Notes under the pieces: generated by a model
What the model saw: the letters and a program-made list of their open reading frames with translations, nothing else
Database searches by the model: none
What the model was told of the DNA's origin: nothing
Made by a program: the position numbers and the translations under genes
Assembly: GCF_014489635.1 (NCBI RefSeq)
Contig: NZ_CP060828.1
Location: forward strand, 6,594,001-6,658,000
DNA length: 64,000 nucleotides
Source: Streptomyces roseirectus
Lineage (GTDB): Bacteria > Actinomycetota > Actinomycetes > Streptomycetales > Streptomycetaceae
Reading direction: 5' to 3'
Shown: positions 52,809 to 61,652 of the stretch, one piece after another
Position numbering within the stretch: the first letter of the stretch is position 1
Layout of the letters: each line of letters starts with the position of its first letter

Positions 52809-53897
52809 TCACGGCTCCTTCGTCTCCTTCTCCAGCCGCTCACGGGTGGCCGCTCCGTACACGCCCAGCTCGTCGCCCGTGATCTCGCGGGACCACTGGT
52901 AGTTCTTGAGCGCGCTCTCGACCTGCTCGTCGAAGACGCCGTCGGCTTCCTTGTCGTACAGGTACAACTGCGTGAGCCGGAGCTGGAGTTCCCGCACCTC
53001 GGGGCCCGTGTCACCGCGTCGCAGGGGCGCGACGGTGAGACTGGGTATCTGCCGCTGGTCACCCGCTTCGCCGACGGGGGACTCGGGGGCCGAGGGTGAC
53101 GGGCTCGCGGAGGACGACGGGGACGGGGAACCGGCGGACGGAGTGGGGGAGGGCGAGGGCGCCGCGCTCGCGGACGGGGCCGGCTCGGCGGGCGTCGGAA
53201 CGGGCTCGGCGGGACGCTTCGCGGGCGGCTCGGACGAGACCGCGACAGACGCGGCCGGCGCCGGAACCGCCGCCCGGATGTCCTCCGGCGGCGAAGCGTC
53301 ACGGACAGGCGCGTCGTACGCGAACAGGCCCGTCCCGAAACCGGCGACGGCGAGGATCGCGACCACCGCACCGCTGGTCGCGAGGAGGACGGTCCTACGC
53401 CGCCGGTTACCGGACGACGCGCCGCCGTCCGCGTCCCCTACGCCCCGTACATCCCCTAGGTCCCCTACGGCCCCGGAAGCCGCCGTACCCTCCGCACCCC
53501 CTAGTACCTCGGAGCCACCCGCCCCCGTCCCCCCTGCGGGAACCGCCGGCAGCGGAGCCGTCGGCGCGTCCCCGGCCGGAAACGATTCAGCAGAGGTGGG
53601 AGCGGGCGGTACCGCCCGTAGGGGCATCGTCGCGTCGACCGGTGGTTTCACGCCGCCGGCGACAGGGGCACCCGCGGTACCCGCCAGCTCCACGTAGGGG
53701 CGGATCCGCAGGGGATCGAAGTCCTCGGCGGCGGCCGCGTCGGCGAGGCGCGCCTCGCGCAGCGCTTCCGTGGCCCGCTGGGCGCAGTCGCACGACGGCG
53801 TGCTGTCGGGCGCGCGCAGGGCGCCGCACTCCGGACAGGGATGCCCGTACGGCCCCCGCGGCGTGCGTGGCCCCTCACGCTCCTTCGGCTCGTTCAT
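52809..53897 (-). CDS. peptidoglycan-binding protein with zinc-ribbon-like N-terminus
   Basis: 362 residues. It begins with a four-Cys segment (CPECGALRAPDSTPSCDC), then a Pro/Ala-rich cytoplasmic part, one membrane helix (VLLATSGAVVAILAVAGFGTGLF, about 165-190), a Ser/Pro-rich extracellular stalk, and a C-terminal PG_binding_1 domain (LRRGDTGPEVRELQLRLTQLYLYDKEADGVFDEQVESALKNYQ). An inner zinc ribbon tied to a wall-binding domain suggests a surface sensor. ATG at 53897 with GGGGAGGGATGAAGAA upstream. Confidence 0.9.
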   Translation of the reverse strand: MNEPKEREGPRTPRGPYGHPCPECGALRAPDSTPSCDCAQRATEALREARLADAAAAEDFDPLRIRPYVELAGTAGAPVAGGVKPPVDATMPLRAVPPAPTSAESFPAGDAPTAPLPAVPAGGTGAGGSEVLGGAEGTAASGAVGDLGDVRGVGDADGGASSGNRRRRTVLLATSGAVVAILAVAGFGTGLFAYDAPVRDASPPEDIRAAVPAPAASVAVSSEPPAKRPAEPVPTPAEPAPSASAAPSPSPTPSAGSPSPSSSASPSPSAPESPVGEAGDQRQIPSLTVAPLRRGDTGPEVRELQLRLTQLYLYDKEADGVFDEQVESALKNYQWSREITGDELGVYGAATRERLEKETKEP

Positions 53898-54082
53898 TTC
53901 TTCATCCCTCCCCGTTGGAACTCCGGAAATTATGCAGATCCCCCACAGTCATGGCACGCCTCCATCGCACCACACGCCACAGCCCGGTAATTGGCCGAAA
54001 ACCCCCTCCCTCATGTCTCGACGGGCCGTTCCGGGTGACACCGACCACCATGGAAGGGACACGAGAGCCGAAGGAGGTCTCC

Positions 54083-56107
54083 ATGGCCTTGGACGCACGG
54101 ACGGCCGCGAAGGATCCACACCGAGAACACGTTGGCGCAAACGTCATGGTGTCGATCGGTGCCCTGCTGCTGGGCATGTTGCTCGCGGCCCTCGACCAGA
54201 CGATCGTCTCGACGGCGCTCCCCACGATCGTCAGCGACCTCGGCGGCCTCGAACACCTCTCGTGGGTGGTCACCGCGTACCTGCTCGCATCCACCGCCGC
54301 GACACCCCTGTGGGGCAAACTCGGCGATCAGTACGGCCGAAAACGACTGTTCCAGACGGCGATCGTGCTCTTCCTGATCGGTTCCGCTCTCTGCGGAACC
54401 GCGCAGAACATGCCCCAGTTGATCGCGTTCCGGGCGGTGCAGGGCCTGGGCGGCGGCGGGTTGATGGTCCTGTCGATGGCGATCGTCGGCGACCTCGTCC
54501 CGCCCCGTGAACGTGGGCGCTACCAGGGCCTGTTCGGCGCGGTCTTCGGCGCGACCAGCGTCCTGGGCCCGCTGCTCGGCGGCCTGTTCACCGAACACCT
54601 CAGCTGGCGCTGGGTGTTCTACGTCAACCTGCCCGTCGGCGTCGTCGCGCTCGCCGTCATCGCCGCCGTCCTGCACATTCCGCGCCGCACCACCCGCCAC
54701 GTCATCGACTACCTCGGCACTCTCCTGATCGCCTCGGTCGCCGCCTGCCTCGTCCTGGTCGCCTCCCTCGGCGGGACGACGTGGGCGTGGGGCTCGGTCC
54801 AGGTGATCGGCCTGCTGGTGCTGGGAGTTGGTCTCGCCGTCGCCTTCGTCGCGGTCGAACGCCGGGCCGCCGAACCGGTGTTGCCGCTGAAGCTGTTCGG
54901 CATCCGCACCTTCACCCTGTCCGCCGTCATCAGCTTTGTCGTCGGGTTCGCGATGTTCGGCGCGATGACCTACCTGCCGACGTTCCTCCAGGTCGTGCAG
55001 GGCGTCTCGCCGACGATGTCCGGCGTTCATATGCTGCCGATGGTCGCCGGGCTGCTGCTCTCGTCCACCCTGTCCGGGCAGATCGTCAGCCGCACCGGCC
55101 GCTGGAAGGTGTTCCCGATCGCCGGGACGGCCGTCACGACCGTCGGGCTGCTCCTGCTGCACCGCCTCGAACCGGGCACCTCGACCGGCGAGATGAGTGT
55201 CTGCTTCTTCGTGTTCGGGCTGGGGCTCGGGCTCGTCATGCAGGTCCTGGTGCTGATCGTCCAAAATGCCGTGTCCTACGAGGACTTGGGCGTCGCCACC
55301 TCCGGCGCGACCTTCTTCCGCTCGATCGGCGCGTCGTTCGGCGTGGCCGTCTTCGGCGCGATCTTCGCGAACCGCCTCTCGGACAAACTCGCCTCCGCCT
55401 TCAGGGGAGTTGACGGCCTCCCGGCGGGATTCGACGCCGGCGCGCTGACGTCGGACCCGCGCGGCATCGCCCAACTGCCCCCGGATCTGCGGCCGTCCGC
55501 GCTCCAGGCGTACGCGTCCGCCATCACCGACGTCTTCCTGTACGCCGTGCCCGTCGCCGTCGTCGGGTTCCTGCTCGCCTGGTTCCTCAAGGAGGACCGG
55601 CTGCGCGGCTCGGTGACCGCGCCCGACGTCACCCAGACCCTCGCCACCAACCCCGTCGAGCGCTCCTCCTACGACGAGGTGTGCCGGGCCCTCTCCGTCC
55701 TCGGCACCCGTGAGGGGCGCTGCGAGATCTACCGCACGATCACCGCCCGCGCGGGCTACGACCTTCTCCCGGCGGCCAGTTGGATCCTCCTGCGGATCCG
55801 CAAGTACGGCAGCGTCGAGCCCGGCAGGCTCGCCGAGCAGAGCCCCGTGCCGCTCGCCGTCGTCATCGAGGGCGCCCGGCAGGCCGAGGAGACCGGGCTC
55901 GCGCGCCGCGAAGGCCCCGACCTCCACCTCACCGCGCGGGGCCGCGAAGTCGCCGAACGGCTCGCGGAGGCCCGCGAGAAGTCCCTCGCCGAGCTGCTGG
56001 GGGACTGGTGGGGGCCCGACCGGCCGACCGATCTGACGCTGCTGGTACGGGAGTTGAACGGGGAGCTGTGCGGGTCGGTACGGGAGCGGCCGGAGGCGGT
56101 GCGGTGA
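54083..56107 (+). CDS. DHA2 MFS exporter fused to a winged-helix domain
   Basis: 674 residues. The first about 500 form the 14-helix DHA2 MFS transporter (LAALDQTIVSTALPTIVSDL, WGKLGDQYGRKRLF, LGPLLGGLFTEHLSWRWVFYVNLP). The last about 140 residues (EGRCEIYRTITARAGYDLLPAASWILLRIRKYGSVEPGRLAEQSPVPLAVVIEGARQAEETGLARRE) form a MarR-like winged helix. Such MFS-wHTH fusions occur in Streptomyces; the tail is predicted to be cytoplasmic. ATG at 54083 with GAAGGAGG upstream. Confidence 0.88.
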   Translation: MALDARTAAKDPHREHVGANVMVSIGALLLGMLLAALDQTIVSTALPTIVSDLGGLEHLSWVVTAYLLASTAATPLWGKLGDQYGRKRLFQTAIVLFLIGSALCGTAQNMPQLIAFRAVQGLGGGGLMVLSMAIVGDLVPPRERGRYQGLFGAVFGATSVLGPLLGGLFTEHLSWRWVFYVNLPVGVVALAVIAAVLHIPRRTTRHVIDYLGTLLIASVAACLVLVASLGGTTWAWGSVQVIGLLVLGVGLAVAFVAVERRAAEPVLPLKLFGIRTFTLSAVISFVVGFAMFGAMTYLPTFLQVVQGVSPTMSGVHMLPMVAGLLLSSTLSGQIVSRTGRWKVFPIAGTAVTTVGLLLLHRLEPGTSTGEMSVCFFVFGLGLGLVMQVLVLIVQNAVSYEDLGVATSGATFFRSIGASFGVAVFGAIFANRLSDKLASAFRGVDGLPAGFDAGALTSDPRGIAQLPPDLRPSALQAYASAITDVFLYAVPVAVVGFLLAWFLKEDRLRGSVTAPDVTQTLATNPVERSSYDEVCRALSVLGTREGRCEIYRTITARAGYDLLPAASWILLRIRKYGSVEPGRLAEQSPVPLAVVIEGARQAEETGLARREGPDLHLTARGREVAERLAEAREKSLAELLGDWWGPDRPTDLTLLVRELNGELCGSVRERPEAVR

Positions 56108-56133
56108 GGTGAGGTGAGGGGCGTGGACGGGAG

Positions 56134-56637
56134 TTACCGTGCCAGTGGCTTCGTGAACCAGTGTTCCGCGTACACGTCGTCGTTGTGCCGGGCCGTCTCC
56201 GTGTAGCCCAGCCGCGCGTACAGCGCCCTCGCCTCGGTCAGGTCGCTGCGGGTGTCCAGGATCATGCGGGTGGCGCCCAACTCCCGTGCGGCGTGCTCCG
56301 CTTCGCTCACCAGGAGCGCCGCCCCGCCCCTGCCCCGCAGCGCCGGGAGCAGGAAGACGCGGGTCAACTCGGCGGTGTCCGCGTCCAGTAGGCGTACGCC
56401 CGCGGTGCCGGCCGCCTCACCCTCGTACCGGGCCACCAGCAACGTACCCTTCGGCGGGGCGAGTTCGGCTCCCGTCCGGGCGTCGATCTCGCGTTCCAGT
56501 TCGGCGGGGTCGGTGCGCCGGCCCTCGTGCAGGAGGTACCAGCGGTCGCTGACCTCGGTGTAGTACGCGCGCCAGAGGGCCGTGGCGGCGGGGGAGTCGG
56601 GGGACTCCGGGGTGATCGTCCAGGACATGGACGTCAT
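56134..56637 (-). CDS. GNAT-family N-acetyltransferase
   Basis: About 167 residues. Acetyl-CoA motif A is LLPALRGRGGAALLVSEAEHAARELGATRMILDT and motif B LYARLGYTETARHNDDVYAEHWF. The substrate is not apparent; an acid-resistance or antibiotic-modifying role cannot be assigned. Starts at 56637 or 56628 (MSWTITPESP); there is no strong ribosome site. Confidence 0.88.
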   Translation of the reverse strand: MTSMSWTITPESPDSPAATALWRAYYTEVSDRWYLLHEGRRTDPAELEREIDARTGAELAPPKGTLLVARYEGEAAGTAGVRLLDADTAELTRVFLLPALRGRGGAALLVSEAEHAARELGATRMILDTRSDLTEARALYARLGYTETARHNDDVYAEHWFTKPLAR

Positions 56638-56829
56638 TGTCCGGAGGGGGAGGGGTGGCGCAAGCGGAATACGTGGCGGGCGGGGTGTGCGGCGGCCGTT
56701 CGTGCCGGGGGCGTTCGTGCACGGGCCGTTCGTGCGCGGGCTGTTCGTGCACGGGCCGTTTGTGCGGGCGGTTACGGGCAACCCGGAGGGTGAACCGGCC
56801 CGCCTGGGCCGACACACCGGAAGGCAGCC

Positions 56830-57453
56830 ATGTCCACAGGCGTGATCATCGCTCTGATCGTCATCGGCGCGGTCGTCGTTGTCGCGGCGGCTGTGCTGGG
56901 GATTCGTCGCACGCGGCACGGCGGGGGGTCGCTCAAGCGGCGGTTCGGGCCCGAGTACGGACGGGCCGTGGCCCGGCACGACGGGGATGTACGGGCGGCC
57001 GAGCGGGAGTTGACGACCCTCGTCGAACGACACGGAGGCTTGCGGGAACGGCCCCTCGAAGCCGGTGAGCGCGAGCGGTACCTGGCCCGGTGGCGGGCGG
57101 CGCAGGAGGACTTCGTGGAGTCGCCCCGCGAGGCCGCCGCCGAAGTCGACCAACTGCTCGGGGAGTTGGCGGGCGCACGCGGGTTCCCGCGCGCCGACGA
57201 CTTCGACGAGCAGGTCGCCGCGCTCGCCGTGCACCACGCTCCGCACGTCGACGGGTACCGGCACGTCCGGCACGTGGTCGGCGAGGGCGGCGGCGACACG
57301 GAGGAGGCGCGCAAGGCCGTCCTGGAGGCGCGGGCGCTGTTCATGGAGCTGGTGGGCGAGCCCAAGCGGCCGTCGCGGATGGCGTCGCGGGGGACGGAGA
57401 AGGCCGGGAGCGGGCGCGTTCCGGCGATGTTCCAGCGGTCTCATGCCAAGTGA
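56830..57453 (+). CDS. single-helix membrane protein of unknown family
   Basis: 207 residues. N-terminal membrane segment (MSTGVIIALIVIGAVVVVAAAVLG), basic stop, then an acidic/basic helical cytoplasmic domain. The segment SPREAAAEVDQLLGELAGARG resembles part of the next protein (QPREAVAEADQVLEELAARF). Start at 56830 follows AAGGCAGCC. Pairs with the following gene 21 bases downstream. Confidence 0.75.
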   Translation: MSTGVIIALIVIGAVVVVAAAVLGIRRTRHGGGSLKRRFGPEYGRAVARHDGDVRAAERELTTLVERHGGLRERPLEAGERERYLARWRAAQEDFVESPREAAAEVDQLLGELAGARGFPRADDFDEQVAALAVHHAPHVDGYRHVRHVVGEGGGDTEEARKAVLEARALFMELVGEPKRPSRMASRGTEKAGSGRVPAMFQRSHAK

Positions 57454-57474
57454 GCGAGTGAGGAGGGGCGAGCG

Positions 57475-58071
57475 ATGAGTGAGAACACGGGAGCACAGGG
57501 GACGCCGGAGGCGCGGACGGGGGGTGCGGCCGGGGCGGCGCCGGCAGGCACGCCAGGCGGCGCGTCCGGGGGTGCGCCGCTCGCCGCCGGGCCGCAGGCT
57601 CGTGCGCGTGCCGGTTCGCCGATGCCCACGCCGACACCGGCCGGGGTGAAGGCGGAGGGCGCTCGCGGCCGTGACGGTCGGGACGGTCATGTCGAACAGG
57701 CCGGTCAGAGCGGTCAGTTCGGCCACACCGGCACCGGTCACACCGCCGGCACCGGGCAGGGCCGGCACGGGGCCCAGGCCGGCCGTGGTGCCCCGCTCCT
57801 CGCGCACGACGAGTGCGACAAGCTGGAGGAGCGGATGCGGCACGCGGTCGCCGAGTTCGTCGACCAGCCCCGCGAAGCCGTCGCCGAGGCGGACCAGGTG
57901 CTTGAGGAACTGGCGGCCCGGTTCACCGAGGCGGTCACCCGGCGGCGCCGGACCGTACGCGGCGCCTGGCAGTCGCCGGACGGCGACGGCGCGGCGTCCG
58001 GCGACACCGAACAACTCCGGCTGGCGCTACGGGACTACCGGGAGCTGTGCGAGCGGTTGCTGCACGTGTGA
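57475..58071 (+). CDS. partner of the preceding protein, Gly/Ala-rich N-terminus
   Basis: 198 residues. The first about 110 residues are low-complexity Gly/Ala/Thr/Pro/His (for example GHTGTGHTAGTGQGRHG). The last about 80 carry a DECDKLEERMRHAVAEFVDQPREAVAEADQVLEEL helical block shared with the upstream protein, followed by RRRRTVRGAW and a second helix. Probably a soluble interaction partner of the membrane protein. ATG at 57475 after GAGGAGGGGCGAGCG. Confidence 0.75.
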   Translation: MSENTGAQGTPEARTGGAAGAAPAGTPGGASGGAPLAAGPQARARAGSPMPTPTPAGVKAEGARGRDGRDGHVEQAGQSGQFGHTGTGHTAGTGQGRHGAQAGRGAPLLAHDECDKLEERMRHAVAEFVDQPREAVAEADQVLEELAARFTEAVTRRRRTVRGAWQSPDGDGAASGDTEQLRLALRDYRELCERLLHV

Positions 58072-58201
58072 GTCGCCGCGTGTGAAGGGACGAGCGGGTC
58101 TGGTCCGTTGGGGAGGACCGGGCTCGCTCACTCCTGTGTCGACGCGCCGACGCGAGAAGGCCGGCGCGAGAAGCGGGCCCGCTCAACTCTCCCTGCCTCG
58201 C

Positions 58202-58606
58202 TCAACTCTCCCTGCGCGCACGCCACTCCGCCACGACCGCCTCCACGTCGTACGGCTTCTTGCCGAGCGGCGGGCCGGGCGGGGGACGGAACATCATGTC
58301 GCGGATCTTCGCGTTGACCTCCGTGAGGATCTTGCGGACCGTGTGCTCCGACGGGGCGTCGAGAGCGGCCTCCAGGGCGTCCTCCGCCTCCTTGCGCAGG
58401 GCCAGCGCCGGCGGGAGCGCGGACAGGCCCTCGCGCGCCATCTTCCGCTTGATCCACCACAGTTCGTCGTACGTCGACGTCAACTCCGTGGGGAGCGGCT
58501 GCCCCGAGCCCGTCAGGCCGTCGAAGTCCCCGCGTCTTTGCGCGTCCTGGATCTGCTTGTCCACCCAGGACTCGAACGGCACACCCGGTGGCTTTCGCTC
58601 GGTCAT
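58202..58606 (-). CDS. DUF1992 (DnaJ-homologue C-terminal) protein
   Basis: 134 residues. ERKPPGVPFESWVDKQIQDAQRRGDFDGLTGSGQPL and DELWWIKRKMAREG are the defining DUF1992 motifs, a region found at the end of some DnaJ-like proteins. Here it stands alone. Cytoplasmic, unknown function. ATG at 58606. Confidence 0.9.
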   Translation of the reverse strand: MTERKPPGVPFESWVDKQIQDAQRRGDFDGLTGSGQPLPTELTSTYDELWWIKRKMAREGLSALPPALALRKEAEDALEAALDAPSEHTVRKILTEVNAKIRDMMFRPPPGPPLGKKPYDVEAVVAEWRARRES

Positions 58607-58741
58607 GCGTCCATTGTGCCGGACGCGCTGCCGCCGGGCGATTTATCATTTCCGCCGCTGTGCAATGCCGTTTCGGACGCCGTGTGTCCGGGGGGTTGGG
58701 ACATGCCGGGCGGACGTCCGGCGTACACAAGGGGAGCGCAC

Positions 58742-59134
58742 GTGCTCGAACTCACCATGGCCTCCGTCTCCGCGGTGGAGGAGGGGGCCACGGCAGGGAT
58801 GCTCATGGCCGACGCGCCCAGTGAGCCGGGGACGGTGCTGCGTGTGGGCCGCGACACCTCCGTCTGCCGGCTCGTCACGCCGCAGGACTGGCTCTTCGTC
58901 TCCCGCGTCCACCTCGAATTCCTCTGCGGCCCCGAGAGCGTCTGGCAGGTCACCTGGCTCCGCGGCTCCCAGGACGACCCCTCCTCCGAGGTCCGCCTCC
59001 TCTCCGGCCAGTACGCCCAGCCCATCCCCTACGGCGGCACCGTCACCCTCCCGCGCGGCGGCTCCGGCGAGATCGTCGTCGCCGACCGCACAAGCCCGCG
59101 CAGTGTCAACGTCGGCTTCTACCACGAGGGCTGA
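58742..59134 (+). CDS. FHA-domain-like protein
   Basis: 130 residues. The sequence VLRVGRDTSVCRLVTPQDWLFVSRVHLEFLCGPESVWQVTWL contains the FHA hallmarks GR, SRxH and the trailing Asn/Gly-type loop (GSQDDPSS) of a forkhead-associated phosphothreonine reader, plus VNVGFYHEG at the end. It could bind Thr-phosphorylated partners of kinases such as the one at 4.6-6.3 kb. GTG start at 58742 after GGGGAGCGCAC. Confidence 0.78.
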   Translation: MLELTMASVSAVEEGATAGMLMADAPSEPGTVLRVGRDTSVCRLVTPQDWLFVSRVHLEFLCGPESVWQVTWLRGSQDDPSSEVRLLSGQYAQPIPYGGTVTLPRGGSGEIVVADRTSPRSVNVGFYHEG

Positions 59135-59277
59135 GCCCGGCCGGGGGCACCGCGTGTGCCTGACGCGGGCCGGACAGGGCGCGGACCCGGGGGCGTCCCG
59201 GTGTACGCGCGGGGCTTTCCGGCCCCGGTCCTGTCCGGCGGCGTCATTCGTCCCCCCGCCCGTGTCGGCCCGTCGTC

Positions 59278-59949
59278 TCAGGACACGACCCGTGCGAGGG
59301 CGAAGCCGTCGTAGCCCTTGGTGCCGACTGTTTGGATGGCGGTGCCGGTGAGGCGGGGGTGGGTGGCGATGAGGTGGAGGGCGGCGCGGGTGCCCTGGAC
59401 GTCGGACGCGGTGCTGTCGGCGTCGATGACCCGGCCGTCCCGGACGACGTTGTCGACGACGATGACGCTGCCCGCGCGCGTGAGCTTCAGGGCCCACTCG
59501 ACGTAGTGCGGGTTGTTGGCCTTGTCGGCGTCGATGAAGACCAGGTCGAAGGGGTCCGGGTGCTCGTCGGCCAGGGCGGGCAGGGTGGTCAGGGCCTCGC
59601 CGACCCGGATCTCCACGACCTTGTCCAACCCGGCCCGCGCGATGTTCCGTTCGGCGACCTCGGCGTGCTTCTGGCTGTACTCCAGCGTGACCAGCCGGCC
59701 GTCCTCAGGGAGCGCGCGGGCCAGGCAGATCGTGCTGTAACCGCCCAGCGTCCCGACCTCCAGGATCCGCCGGGCGCCTTGGATCTCCGCCAGCATCCGC
59801 AGAAACTTGCCCTGCGCCGCCGACACGCTGATCGGCGGCAGCCCGGCGGCCTCGCTCTCGCGCAACACCGCCGCCAACACCTCGTCCCCCAGGCCCAGTT
59901 CCTCCTCGACGTACCCGTCCACCGCTGACCACACCTGCTCGTCGCTCAC
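59278..59949 (-). CDS. SAM-dependent O-methyltransferase
   Basis: 223 residues. Catechol O-methyltransferase/CcoAOMT-like: motif I ILEVGTLGGYSTICLARALP, motif II VTLEYSQKHAEVAERN, metal-site region FDLVFIDADKANNPHYVEWALKLT, and DNVVRDGRVI. Typical bacterial single-domain O-methyltransferase acting on small phenols. GTG at 59949 is preferred over a GTG at 59967; GGAGAGGCAGGGGA lies upstream. Confidence 0.92.
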   Translation of the reverse strand: MSDEQVWSAVDGYVEEELGLGDEVLAAVLRESEAAGLPPISVSAAQGKFLRMLAEIQGARRILEVGTLGGYSTICLARALPEDGRLVTLEYSQKHAEVAERNIARAGLDKVVEIRVGEALTTLPALADEHPDPFDLVFIDADKANNPHYVEWALKLTRAGSVIVVDNVVRDGRVIDADSTASDVQGTRAALHLIATHPRLTGTAIQTVGTKGYDGFALARVVS

Positions 59950-59986
59950 AGTCCCCTGCCTCTCCACGTCGTTGACCCCCCAACGC

Positions 59987-61315
59987 CTACCACGCCGCCC
60001 CCGGTTCCCACCCGTCCTCTCCAGCCCCCTGATTCACCCGATCGAGATGCCCGCTCACCCGGCCGTCCCCCTGCCGGGGCACCTGCTGCACGCGTCTGTG
60101 CTTCTGCCGGCTGCCGAAGGTGTCCCGGTTCAACGGCGGGGCACAGAAGGGGTACTTGTGGAGGTGCGACGACCCACCCGCGCGCGGGTCGTACGAGGGC
60201 ACCGGCGGAACCACCGGCGGAACCACCGGCGGAACCACCGGCGGAACCGTCGGCGCCGCACTCGGCATCGGAGGCACGCGGGGCGTGGACCGGTCGGCCG
60301 AGGGAGCGTCGTACACCGCGAACCCCTCACCCGGCGCACCGATCACCGGCGCACCCTCGGGCATGGGCGGCACCCCCACCGTCGGCATCACCTCCGGCAT
60401 CGGCGGAAAGCCGCCCGCCGGTGCCGTCCCCGGCCGGGGCGGAACCCCCACGGTCGGTGCCTGCGCCGGCATCGGTGGGATGCCGTTCGTGCCCGCGCGC
60501 AGGGCCCCGGTGTCCGACGGTTCGCTGCGCACGCGTGCGCGTAGCGCCTCCAGCGCGTCGGTCACGCGCGCGGTGAGGCCGGCCGGGCGGGGCTCCTCCG
60601 TGGTGGCGGTCATGGGTGCCGTGCTCCTTTCTTGAGGTCCTGGAGGGTTGAGGGTCGTCGACGTCCGCAGGGCTCCGCCCGTCCGCTCACCCCGGAGGGC
60701 GAGCCGGATCGCCGTCGCGGCCAGCGCGAGGATCACCGCCGCCACCGTGAGGAGCCACGCGGGGATGCCGGCGAATGTGCGGAGCTGGTCCGCGTAGACG
60801 GTCTGCCGGACGGGCGCGTCGGAGGGCGCGCGGTGGAGTGCGTGGTCGGTGGCGAGGGTCGCGGGGAGTTCCTGGGCGACCACCGTCAGGTAGGGGGTGC
60901 CGTTGACGCGGAGCCAGGCGGCGGGGTCGGCGGCGGAGAGGTGCGTCACGTCGAAGGGGCCGAGACGGCGGAGCCGCCGCTCACCGAGTTTGACCGTCGC
61001 GCGCGCGGGGACCGGTAACAACCAGGCCGCCCGCCCGGCGTCCCCGGCGACCGTGAGACGGGTCACGATCTGCTCCCGCGCGCCGTCCCAGCGGACGACG
61101 GACACCTCACGCGTCACGGTGAGCCGGCGGTCGGCAGGAACGATCAGCGCGCCACCGGCGTACGCGGGCGCCACCGGCAGGAGGACGGCCGGCAGCAGGA
61201 GGGCGGCGAGCGCACGCGCGCGTGCGGACGTGGACCCCTTTCTCGCCGCTGAGCCCCCTCCCGCCGCTGAACCTTTTCGCGATCCCAGCCGTCTCCACGG
61301 AAAACCGACCGCCAT
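59987..61315 (-). CDS. DUF2330-like secreted protein with Pro-rich tail
   Basis: 442 residues. Signal peptide (RALAALLLPAVLLPVAPAYA) cut near AYAGG, then a DUF2330-type beta domain (GALIVPADRRLTVTREVSVVRWDGAREQIVTRLTV) and a membrane segment (WLLTVAAVILALAATAIRLAL, about 190-210). A long cytoplasmic tail carries repeated IPPMP/VPPMP elements and VPPV blocks encoded by 12-base repeats. An internal ATG at 60613 has AAAGGAG ten bases upstream and could start a second product. The final 50 residues, rich in His/Arg/Gln, lack family support. Confidence 0.65.
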   Translation of the reverse strand: MAVGFPWRRLGSRKGSAAGGGSAARKGSTSARARALAALLLPAVLLPVAPAYAGGALIVPADRRLTVTREVSVVRWDGAREQIVTRLTVAGDAGRAAWLLPVPARATVKLGERRLRRLGPFDVTHLSAADPAAWLRVNGTPYLTVVAQELPATLATDHALHRAPSDAPVRQTVYADQLRTFAGIPAWLLTVAAVILALAATAIRLALRGERTGGALRTSTTLNPPGPQERSTAPMTATTEEPRPAGLTARVTDALEALRARVRSEPSDTGALRAGTNGIPPMPAQAPTVGVPPRPGTAPAGGFPPMPEVMPTVGVPPMPEGAPVIGAPGEGFAVYDAPSADRSTPRVPPMPSAAPTVPPVVPPVVPPVVPPVPSYDPRAGGSSHLHKYPFCAPPLNRDTFGSRQKHRRVQQVPRQGDGRVSGHLDRVNQGAGEDGWEPGAAW

Positions 61316-61652
61316 GCCAGAAGCCCTCCGTAGTCATCCGTCACTACTCGTAGTGCTGTGACCCGCGCGGGTCTACGACGGTACGGGCGGAGCGGGGCCC
61401 GCGTTCGGCGGCGGTTCAAATCACGTCCATGAAGAGCCGGAAAACGGCCCCCGAGGACGCGAGGGTCCCTCACACGCACTACTGTCTTCCGGACAAAAGG
61501 AGAAGGGCTGCCAGGTGAAGCGGGCGTGACCTGCGTCTCTGTCAGGGGGAGGGGCGTACCCGTAGGGTTCGTCCGGAAGAAACCCCTGGTGGGCCTCCGG
61601 GAGAACCACCAGACAAGCAGAACCGAACGAACGGGGCGGAGGCCAACCAGCC
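61316..61652. other. 337-base interval with a palindrome
   Basis: CACTACTCGTAGTG at 61344-61357 forms 6+6 arms around TC just upstream of the DUF2330-like gene start and could be an operator. CTGGTGG and CCACCAG form an inverted pair near 61587-61613 ahead of the GT87-PAP2 gene. No gene. Confidence 0.5.
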
